28,908 nt of DNA. Source: UBA1402 sp964575345 (lineage in GTDB: Bacteria > Bacteroidota > Bacteroidia > Bacteroidales > UBA1402). Location: contig CAZNQD010000024.1 of NCBI GenBank assembly GCA_964575345.1, forward strand, positions 1-28,908, read 5' to 3'. Of this stretch, positions 23,243-28,908 are shown piece after piece. Both the position numbers and the translations under genes were made by a program. How positions within the stretch are numbered: the first letter of the stretch is position 1; each line of letters opens with the position of its first letter. The notes beneath the pieces are model-generated. The model saw nothing but the letters and a program-made list of their open reading frames with translations. It was not told where the DNA came from and did not search any database.

Positions 23243-23797
23243 TTAATTATTATTGATGTTCTTGAAAGGCAAGCCAAATTCCCTAAGCAGGGCATAGCCT
23301 TCTTCGTCGGTTTTGGCGCTGGTTACCATTGTGATATTCATACCTACCAGGTGGGTAATATTGTCAATGTTGATTTCGGGAAAGATAATTTGTTCCTGAA
23401 CTCCCAGTGTGTAATTGCCACGTCCGTCCAATTTGCTTTCGATTCCTTTGAAGTCTCTGATACGGGGCAGAGCTACGCGAACAAGGCGTTCCAGAAATTC
23501 ATACATCTTTTCGCGACGCAGAGTAACCATCACTCCGATGGGCATTTTCTTACGCAGCTTAAAGTTGGAGATGTCCTTTTTTGATACGGTAGCAACAGCT
23601 TTTTGTCCGGTAATGGCGGTTAATTCGGCTAGGGCAGTGTCAATAATTTTCTTGTCTGCCACAGCCATACCCAAACCCTGGTTAATGACTATTTTTTCTA
23701 ATTTGGGTACCTGCATCACAGAGGTATACCCAAATTCCTTTGTCAAAACAGGAATAATGCGTTCCTGATATTCTTTCTTGAGGCTGGCTGTATTCAT
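23243..23797 (-). CDS. rplE: 50S ribosomal protein L5
   Basis: 5S rRNA-binding protein of the central protuberance that also contacts the P-site tRNA. The 184 residues include MQVPKLEKIVINQGLGMA, FKLRKKMPIGVMVTLRREKM and GNYTLGVQEQIIFPEI. Its ATG overlaps the rplX stop by one base (TAATG), so translation of the two is probably coupled. A GGGGAGG stretch within the last rplX codons may act as its ribosome site. Confidence 0.98.
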   Translation of the reverse strand: MNTASLKKEYQERIIPVLTKEFGYTSVMQVPKLEKIVINQGLGMAVADKKIIDTALAELTAITGQKAVATVSKKDISNFKLRKKMPIGVMVTLRREKMYEFLERLVRVALPRIRDFKGIESKLDGRGNYTLGVQEQIIFPEINIDNITHLVGMNITMVTSAKTDEEGYALLREFGLPFKNINNN

Positions 23798-24117
23798 TAC
23801 TTAATTTCCTCCCCTGATTTTTTGGATATTCTGACTAATTTCCCTTTTTCATTTCTGACACGACCAACGCGGGTAGCTTTACCCGATTTAGGATCCAAGG
23901 GATTTAAATTGGAAATGTGAACGGGAGCTTCTTTTTTGAGTATACCTCCCTGGGGGCTTTTGGCATTGGGCTTGGTGTGCCTGGATACAAAATTGATCCC
24001 TTCGACGATGGCCCGTTTTTTCTCTACGTCCACTTCGAGCACGCGACCGGTTTTACCCTTATCTTCGCCTGCATTCACAAATACTGTGTCGCCTTTTTTG
24101 ATATGTAGCTTTGTCAT
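23797..24117 (-). CDS. rplX: 50S ribosomal protein L24
   Basis: Assembly-initiating 50S protein. The 106 residues form a KOW-type SH3 domain: KKGDTVFVNAGEDKGKTGRV near the N-terminus, then VEGINFVSRHTKPN and the GGILKKEAPVHISNLNPLDP loop. It lies 21 nt after rplN and overlaps the start of rplE by one base. Confidence 0.97.
   Translation of the reverse strand: MTKLHIKKGDTVFVNAGEDKGKTGRVLEVDVEKKRAIVEGINFVSRHTKPNAKSPQGGILKKEAPVHISNLNPLDPKSGKATRVGRVRNEKGKLVRISKKSGEEIK
23808..23814 (-). promoter_or_regulatory. Candidate ribosome-binding site for rplE within rplX
   Basis: GGGGAGG on the minus strand lies 10 nt before the rplE ATG and is part of the last rplX codons (SGEE). It could serve re-initiation at the TAATG junction. 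The coding constraint makes this less certain than the rplF, rpmD and rplW sites. Confidence 0.5.
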
Positions 24118-24138
24118 TATACTGATATTTCTATTCGA

Positions 24139-24504
24139 TTAAAGTACTTCGGGAGCCAAAGAAACAATCTTCATGTTGGTGTTGCGAAGTTCCCTGGCAA
24201 CCGGGCCAAAGATACGGCTTCCACGCAACTCATCAGCACTGGTCAACATCACACAGGCGTTGTCGTCAAAACGGATGTAAGAACCGTCGGCTCTTTTTAT
24301 TTCCTTTTTGGTACGAACTATTACGGCCTTGGATACGACGCCTTTCTTCATTTCACTGGAGGGAATCACATTTTTTACCGCTACCACGATAGTATCTCCC
24401 ACCGAGGCATAACGTCTCCCGGTGCCTCCCAGCACGCGGATGCACAACACCTCTTTTGCACCACTGTTATCGGCCACATTGAGCCTGCTTTCTGCTTGTA
24501 TCAT
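24139..24504 (-). CDS. rplN: 50S ribosomal protein L14
   Basis: 50S protein at the subunit interface. Its 121 residues are standard: MIQAESRLNVADNSGAKEVL at the start, then TIVVAVKNVIPSSEMKKGVV, DDNACVMLTS and RIFGPVARELR. It starts 2 nt after the rpsQ stop, which suggests coupled translation. Confidence 0.98.
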   Translation of the reverse strand: MIQAESRLNVADNSGAKEVLCIRVLGGTGRRYASVGDTIVVAVKNVIPSSEMKKGVVSKAVIVRTKKEIKRADGSYIRFDDNACVMLTSADELRGSRIFGPVARELRNTNMKIVSLAPEVL

Positions 24505-24506
24505 GA

Positions 24507-24764
24507 TTATTTCGCTCTTTCGATGATTTCAACTAATCTCCATCTCTTGGTTTTACTCAGGGGACGGGTTTCCATAATCCTTACGGTATCACCGATGTTA
24601 CATTCGTTCTTTTCGTCGTGGGCATAGTACTTTTTGGTCTTGCTGACGAATTTTCTGTATATCGGATGCTTCTCTTTGAATTTACTCACAACGGTGATGG
24701 ACTTGTCGCCTTTGTTGCCGATGACAACACCGTATCTCTCTTTTCTTAAATTTCTGGTTTCCAT
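24507..24764 (-). CDS. rpsQ: 30S ribosomal protein S17
   Basis: 16S rRNA-binding OB-fold protein needed for 30S assembly. It has 85 residues: METRNLRKERYGVVIGNKGD, then ITVVSKFKEKHPIYRKFVSK and the NIGDTVRIMETRPLSKTKRW segment typical of S17. It lies 11 nt after rpmC. Confidence 0.98.
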   Translation of the reverse strand: METRNLRKERYGVVIGNKGDKSITVVSKFKEKHPIYRKFVSKTKKYYAHDEKNECNIGDTVRIMETRPLSKTKRWRLVEIIERAK

Positions 24765-24775
24765 CAGGCTATGTA

Positions 24776-24973
24776 TTAGTTTTGTTCTTTATTGCGTTCA
24801 ACTAAAATGGTTCTCAGGCGGGCAATCAACCTACGGCTTTCCTTTATCTGTACCGGATTGTCCAGAGGAGAGATGCTGTGCTGAAGCATCAAGGTATTCA
24901 AGCGATCGACTTCCGCGTCGACGCGTTCCATTATTTCCTTAGTGGTCAATTCTCTGACTTCTTTAGCTTTCAT
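24776..24973 (-). CDS. rpmC: 50S ribosomal protein L29
   Basis: Two-helix protein at the peptide exit tunnel, where trigger factor and SRP dock in characterised ribosomes. Its 65 residues begin MKAKEVRELTTKEIMERVDA and include the basic RRLIARLRTILVERNKEQ end. It starts 5 nt after the rplP stop. Confidence 0.97.
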   Translation of the reverse strand: MKAKEVRELTTKEIMERVDAEVDRLNTLMLQHSISPLDNPVQIKESRRLIARLRTILVERNKEQN

Positions 24974-24978
24974 AGGTC

Positions 24979-25413
24979 TTATACATTTTGATTTTGAATA
25001 TCATAATCACGTCTGACGACAAATTTGGTCGTAACGGGCAACTTTTGGGCTGCCAGACGCAATGCTTCTTTGGCAACATCAAAAGATACGCCTTCTACCT
25101 CGATAAGTATTCTACCCGGAGTTACCGGGGCAACAAAACCTTCGGGAGCACCTTTTCCTTTACCCATACGGACTTCGGCAGGTTTCTTGGTAAAGGGTTT
25201 ATCCGGGAAAATCCGGATCCATATCTGACCCTGACGTTGCATATAACGGGTTACGGCTACACGGGCAGACTCAATCTGCTGGCCGGTGATCCATTTGTTT
25301 TCGAGAGTCTTTATTCCAAAAGAACCAAAGGCCAATTGATTGCCGCGTTGGGCATTCCCTTTCATGCGGCCTTTTTGCTGTCTTCTGAATTTCGTTCTTT
25401 TCGGCTGTAACAT
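24979..25413 (-). CDS. rplP: 50S ribosomal protein L16
   Basis: 50S protein near the A site and the tRNA elbow. The 144 residues contain MLQPKRTKFRRQQKGRMKGN, IRIFPDKPFTKKPAEVRMGK and PVTPGRILIEVEGVSFDVAK. It follows rpsC by 18 nt. Confidence 0.98.
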   Translation of the reverse strand: MLQPKRTKFRRQQKGRMKGNAQRGNQLAFGSFGIKTLENKWITGQQIESARVAVTRYMQRQGQIWIRIFPDKPFTKKPAEVRMGKGKGAPEGFVAPVTPGRILIEVEGVSFDVAKEALRLAAQKLPVTTKFVVRRDYDIQNQNV

Positions 25414-25431
25414 TGTTTCGCGATTATAATA

Positions 25432-26181
25432 TTATCTATTGCTGTTTTTCTTCTTGCGGAAGCCACCCTTACGGTCTTCACGACGTTCGCCGCCGTAAGG
25501 CCTTTCGCTTCTGCCACTACTCTGGGTAGTGCTGAATTGGGGAGCTAAATCCACTTTACCGTAAATTTCGCCTCTGCAAATCCAGACTTTTATTCCTATC
25601 AGACCAACTTTGGTCAGAGCTTCTGCCTGGGCATAATCGATGTCGGCTCTGAAAGTATGCAGGGGTGTACGTCCTTCCTTGTACATTTCGGAACGTGCCA
25701 TTTCTGCACCATTCAAACGGCCTGATACCTGTACTTTAATGCCTTCGGCTCCCATACGCATGGTGGAAGCAATGGCCATTTTTATGGCACGGCGATAAGC
25801 TATTTTCCCTTCAACCTGCCTGGCGATATTATTGGCCACAATAACAGCATCCATTTCGGGGCGCTTGATTTCGAAGATATTGATTTGAATATCCTTGTCG
25901 GTGATCTTTTTCAATTCTTCCTTCAATTTGTCCACTTCCTGGCCACCCTTACCGATAATGATACCCGGACGTGCAGTACAAACAGTAATGGTCACCAGCT
26001 TGAGCGTACGTTCAATTACAATGCGGGAAACACTCGCTTTGGCCAGACGGACATTCAGATACTTACGGATCTTGCTGTCTTCCAACAAAGAATCTCCATA
26101 ATTATCACCACCATACCAGTTAGAATCCCAACCTCTGATGATACCTAAACGGTTACTTACCGGATTTACTTTCTGTCCCAT
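25432..26181 (-). CDS. rpsC: 30S ribosomal protein S3
   Basis: Head protein of the 30S subunit that helps form the mRNA entry channel. The 249 residues begin with the conserved MGQKVNPVSNRLGIIRGWDS. The KH domain contains RPGIIIGKGGQEVDKLKEEL (GKGG loop), and the C-terminal S3 domain contains VSGRLNGAEMARSE and GIKVWI. The basic tail is Arg/Gly/Lys-rich. Its first 29 nt overlap the end of rplV in another frame, which is more than the usual few bases. Confidence 0.98.
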   Translation of the reverse strand: MGQKVNPVSNRLGIIRGWDSNWYGGDNYGDSLLEDSKIRKYLNVRLAKASVSRIVIERTLKLVTITVCTARPGIIIGKGGQEVDKLKEELKKITDKDIQINIFEIKRPEMDAVIVANNIARQVEGKIAYRRAIKMAIASTMRMGAEGIKVQVSGRLNGAEMARSEMYKEGRTPLHTFRADIDYAQAEALTKVGLIGIKVWICRGEIYGKVDLAPQFSTTQSSGRSERPYGGERREDRKGGFRKKKNSNR

Positions 26182-26596
26182 CTGACTTTGTATTTTGTTC
26201 GTTTTTACTTATTGTGTTAATACTCAGGCTCACATGATTGGAGCGCTTGCGTATGCGATACCCTCTGCCCTGGGGAGCGGGACGCAGTCTTTTCAACATA
26301 GTGGCAGAGTCCACTTTGATTTCGCTGACATATAACTCACCTGCTTCGGCTTTGCGCTCGTTTTTCTGTTCCCAGTTGGAGATGGCGGAACGAAGCAATT
26401 TTTCCATGCGGCCGGCAGCTTCCTTAGACGAAAACTTCAGTATGCCCAGGGCCAGGAATACTTCTTTGCCGCGTATCATGTCGGCAACCAGACGCATTTT
26501 GCGAGGCGATGTGGGAACACCGTTCAATTTGGCAAAATACATCGTCTTCAAGGCTTCTTTCCTTGCGTCTGCTGCTATTCTTTTTCTTGCACCCAT
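26153..26596 (-). CDS. rplV: 50S ribosomal protein L22
   Basis: 50S protein that lines the exit tunnel with an extended beta hairpin. The 147 residues include GVPTSPRKMRLVADMIRGKE and the hairpin MLKRLRPAPQGRGYRIRKRS followed by NHVSLSI. About 20 extra polar residues (SKNEQNTKSDGTESKSGK) form the C-terminus, and the last of them overlap the rpsC start codon region. It follows rpsS by 13 nt. Confidence 0.97.
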   Translation of the reverse strand: MGARKRIAADARKEALKTMYFAKLNGVPTSPRKMRLVADMIRGKEVFLALGILKFSSKEAAGRMEKLLRSAISNWEQKNERKAEAGELYVSEIKVDSATMLKRLRPAPQGRGYRIRKRSNHVSLSINTISKNEQNTKSDGTESKSGK

Positions 26597-26609
26597 TGTC
26601 TATCTGTTT

Positions 26610-26879
26610 TTATTTTTTTCTATTTCCACTGTGGCCTCTGAATGTACGAGTAGGAGAAAACTCTCCCAACTTGTGTCCGACCATGTTTTCGGTGACATAC
26701 ACCGGTATGAACTTATTTCCATTGTGAACCGCTATGGTATGTCCCACAAAATCCGGAGAAATCATGGAGGCTCTGGCCCAGGTCTTGATCACTGATTTTT
26801 TGCCGGATTCATTCATAGCTAAAACTTTGCTCTCAAGTTTTACATTGATGTACGGTCCTTTTTTTAATGAACGACTCAT
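26610..26879 (-). CDS. rpsS: 30S ribosomal protein S19
   Basis: Head protein of the 30S subunit that contacts S13 and the A-site region. Its 89 residues start MSRSLKKGPYINVKLESKVL and include TWARASMISPDFVGHTIAVH, NGNKFIPVYVTENMVGHKLG and the basic FSPTRTFRGHSG end. It follows rplB by 21 nt. Confidence 0.98.
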   Translation of the reverse strand: MSRSLKKGPYINVKLESKVLAMNESGKKSVIKTWARASMISPDFVGHTIAVHNGNKFIPVYVTENMVGHKLGEFSPTRTFRGHSGNRKK

Positions 26880-26900
26880 AATATTTCCTGCTTTATCCTA

Positions 26901-27725
26901 TTATTTTTTCCTTCTTTCTACAATGTACTTGCTTGAATGTTTCTTAGGGGATCTTGTTCTAAGACCCTTAGCCAACAAGCCTTTGCGCGATCTTGGATGT
27001 CCGCCGGAAGCGCGGCCTTCGCCACCACCCATGGGGTGATCAACCGGGTTCATAACTACGCCACGGTTTCTGGGACGACGACCCAGCCATCTCGAACGTC
27101 CGGCTTTACCGGAGCGTTCCAGGCCGTGGTCCGAATTGCCGACACTGCCGACAGTGGCTTTGCAAGAGGATAATATCCTACGGGTTTCTCCCGAAGGCAT
27201 ACGAATGATTACGTAATCTTCTTCTTTTGAAACCAATTGCGCAAAAGTACCGGCGGAACGTACCATCTTCGCACCTTGTCCGGGACGGAGTTCGATGTTG
27301 TGAATAACGGTTCCCACAGGAATGTTTTTCAGCGCCAGTGCATTTCCGATTTCCGGAGCTGCATTATCTCCCGACATAAGAGTCATCCCGACTTCAAGTC
27401 CGTTGGGAGCTACAATGTAGGTTTTCTCGCCGTCAGCATAATAAAGCAATGCTATGCGTGCCGAACGGTTGGGATCATACTCAATGGTTTTTACTGTTGC
27501 AGGAACACCATCTTTACTTCTCTTGAAATCGATAAGACGGAATCTTTGTTTATGACCGCCTCCGATATAGCGCATGGTCATTTTCCCCGTATTATTGCGT
27601 CCGCCTGATTTATTCAGGCCGAATACAAGAGATTTTTCCGGTGCACCAGCAGTTATGGTATCGAACGCACCGATAGTCTTATGTCTTTGCCCGGGTGTGG
27701 TGGGCTTTAATTTTCGTACTGCCAT
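26901..27725 (-). CDS. rplB: 50S ribosomal protein L2
   Basis: Highly conserved 50S protein close to the peptidyl-transferase centre. The 274 residues cover an OB-fold, an SH3-like barrel and an extended C-terminus. GGRNNTGKMTMRYIGGGHKQ lies near the N-terminus, and NPVDHPMGGGEGRASGGHPR near the C-terminus keeps the key histidine (H230, matching E. coli H229). It follows rplW by 6 nt. Confidence 0.98.
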   Translation of the reverse strand: MAVRKLKPTTPGQRHKTIGAFDTITAGAPEKSLVFGLNKSGGRNNTGKMTMRYIGGGHKQRFRLIDFKRSKDGVPATVKTIEYDPNRSARIALLYYADGEKTYIVAPNGLEVGMTLMSGDNAAPEIGNALALKNIPVGTVIHNIELRPGQGAKMVRSAGTFAQLVSKEEDYVIIRMPSGETRRILSSCKATVGSVGNSDHGLERSGKAGRSRWLGRRPRNRGVVMNPVDHPMGGGEGRASGGHPRSRKGLLAKGLRTRSPKKHSSKYIVERRKK

Positions 27726-27731
27726 CTTATT

Positions 27732-28022
27732 TTATAAATTGCTGTAAAAATCAATCACATCACCTTCTTTCAAGGTAACTATGGCTTTTTTGAAGGCTGC
27801 CGTTTTGCCTGTTATTACTCCGCCTTTGGTGTAGCGACTGGTGTTTTTGCTTCTTTTGTTGCTGGTGTTAACACCAACCACAGTAACATTGTACATCTTT
27901 TCGACGGCCCTGGCTATCTCAATTTTATTCGCTTCCGGGAGTACACGGAATCCGTAACGATTCAGTTTTTCTGTAATCGTTGTCATCTTTTCGGTAACGA
28001 TAGGTTTAATTATAATTCCCAT
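27732..28022 (-). CDS. rplW: 50S ribosomal protein L23
   Basis: Exit-tunnel protein and, in studied bacteria, the docking site for trigger factor and SRP. The 96 residues begin MGIIIKPIVTEKMTTITEKL and contain YGFRVLPEANKIEIARAVEK and MYNVTVVGVNT. A strong ribosome-binding site next to the rplD stop precedes the ATG. The gap to rplD is 11 nt. Confidence 0.97.
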   Translation of the reverse strand: MGIIIKPIVTEKMTTITEKLNRYGFRVLPEANKIEIARAVEKMYNVTVVGVNTSNKRSKNTSRYTKGGVITGKTAAFKKAIVTLKEGDVIDFYSNL

Positions 28023-28029
28023 TGTTTTT

Positions 28030-28036
28030 CTCCTTA
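28030..28036 (-). promoter_or_regulatory. Strong Shine-Dalgarno site for rplW
   Basis: TAAGGAG on the minus strand combines the rplD stop codon with a GGAG, 7 nt before the rplW ATG. It confirms the rplW start and suggests coupling with rplD. Confidence 0.7.
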
Positions 28037-28663
28037 TGCGTTAAAAGTTTGTTCAATTCCGGCCACCGAACCTTCCATCAGCACCAGCGTTTTTGCGTCA
28101 AGTATCTTATAAGTATCTAATTCAGAAAACATTACAACTTGAACTTTCGGCAAATTACGAGCCGACAAATATACGTTTTTATTTGCTTCTGACAATACAA
28201 AAACTACCTTTTTTTCAGGAAGATGCAAATTTTGCATGATTGACAGGAAATCTCTGGTCCTGGCTTTCTCAAACCGGAAATCTTCGACCACCACGATGGC
28301 GTTGTCGCGCATCTTGTAGGTGAGAGCCGATTTGCGGGCCAGCGATTTCACTTTCTTGTTCAATTTGAAGCTGTAATCACGGGGTTGAGGTCCAAAAACC
28401 CTGCCACCGCCAACCATCACCGGCGATTTGATATCTCCGTGACGTGCTCCGCCGCCACCTTTCTGACGACCAAGTTTTTTGGTAGAACCTGTAATCTCAC
28501 TGCGTTCCTTGGATTTGTGCGTTCCTTGTCTTTTGTTGGCCAAATGTTGTTTAACCGCCAGATACAAAACATGATCGTTGGGTTCAACAGCAAAAATGGA
28601 ATCGCTCAACGCAACCTTTCTCCCGGTGTCTTCACCTTTTATATTAAATACATTCAGTTCCAT
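28034..28663 (-). CDS. rplD: 50S ribosomal protein L4
   Basis: 50S protein whose extended loop reaches the exit tunnel; in E. coli it also represses the S10 operon. From the ATG at 28663 it has 209 residues (MELNVFNIKGEDTGRKVALS); a GTG one codon earlier would overlap the rplC stop as GTGA. The tunnel loop contains RQKGGGGARHGDIKSPVMVG and GGRVFGPQPRDYSFKL, and RKSALTYKMRDNAIVVVEDF follows. The ATG shares one base with the rplC TGA (TGATG). Confidence 0.97.
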   Translation of the reverse strand: MELNVFNIKGEDTGRKVALSDSIFAVEPNDHVLYLAVKQHLANKRQGTHKSKERSEITGSTKKLGRQKGGGGARHGDIKSPVMVGGGRVFGPQPRDYSFKLNKKVKSLARKSALTYKMRDNAIVVVEDFRFEKARTRDFLSIMQNLHLPEKKVVFVLSEANKNVYLSARNLPKVQVVMFSELDTYKILDAKTLVLMEGSVAGIEQTFNA

Positions 28664-28908
28664 CACTTATAGATTATTACAATTGAACCTTTAGCTCCCG
28701 GAACAGAACCTTTAATCAACACAAGATTGTGTTCGGGAATAACTTTGATCACCTGAAGGTTTTCCATGGTCACCCTTTCACCGCCGGTACGTCCGGCCAT
28801 GCGCATACCCTTGAAAACGCGGGAAGGCCATGAGGATGCTCCCAATGAACCCGGGGCACGTAAACGATTGTGCTGGCCGTGGGTAACTCCACCCACACCC
28901 GAGAATCC
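28663..28908 (-). CDS. rplC: 50S ribosomal protein L3 (3' part; gene runs off the right edge)
   Basis: Only the last 81 residues are in the window, and the start lies beyond 28908. They read GFSGVGGVTHGQHNRLRAPG, then SSWPSRVFKGMRMAGRTGGE and end VPGAKGSIVIIYK, matching the conserved C-terminal half of L3, which helps initiate 50S assembly. An internal in-frame ATG near 28896 is not a start. The gene overlaps rplD by one base. The S10-operon promoter and rpsJ would lie further right. Confidence 0.96.
   Translation of the reverse strand, partial: GFSGVGGVTHGQHNRLRAPGSLGASSWPSRVFKGMRMAGRTGGERVTMENLQVIKVIPEHNLVLIKGSVPGAKGSIVIIYK

Noticed and set aside
1..28908. CRISPR arrays, tRNA genes, mobile elements and defence genes
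   Set aside because: No regularly spaced repeats, cloverleaf sequences, transposases or terminal repeats were recognised on either strand.

Overview
This window comes from a Bacteroidetes genome, most likely an anaerobe of or near the order Bacteroidales. Three things suggest this. The ribosomal gene order and protein features are those of the phylum: a non-zinc S4 and S14, an L36 that lacks most zinc ligands, and an acidic tail on L17. Several genes are preceded by the Bacteroidetes -7 box TAnnTTTG. A sodium-pumping methylmalonyl-CoA decarboxylase operon is present, as in propionate-forming Bacteroidales. No tRNA, rRNA, CRISPR array, insertion sequence or phage gene was seen.

Positions 129-4740, minus strand. 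A compact five-gene operon runs mce (epimerase), mmdA (carboxyltransferase), a membrane gamma-type subunit fused to a lamin-tail domain, a biotin carrier and a sodium-pump beta subunit. A TACCTTTG box precedes it and a hairpin terminator follows it. Together the products epimerise methylmalonyl-CoA and decarboxylate it to propionyl-CoA while exporting Na+.

Positions 4766-6334, minus strand. A two-gene unit encodes a RbsD/FucU-like sugar mutarotase homologue and, just downstream, a 344-residue protein carrying the signature pieces of nucleoside diphosphate kinase spread over an enlarged, divergent scaffold. This pair is the least familiar part of the window.

Positions 6432-9939, plus strand. 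A divergent two-gene unit encodes a membrane-anchored coiled-coil protein and an 855-residue exported protein with a macroglobulin-like N-terminal region. Its promoter overlaps a perfect 14-bp inverted repeat.

Positions 9936-14625, minus strand. One gene encodes a 1550-residue exported glycoside hydrolase: a five-bladed-propeller region, a complete GH2 enzyme and a malectin-like domain in one chain. It converges on the previous gene with overlapping stop codons.

Positions 14707-28908, minus strand. This is the S10-spc-alpha ribosomal cluster from the 3' part of rplC to rplQ, including secY, map, infA and rpoA, closed by a strong terminator. It is tightly packed with several overlaps; rplC runs off the right edge, so the operon promoter is not visible.
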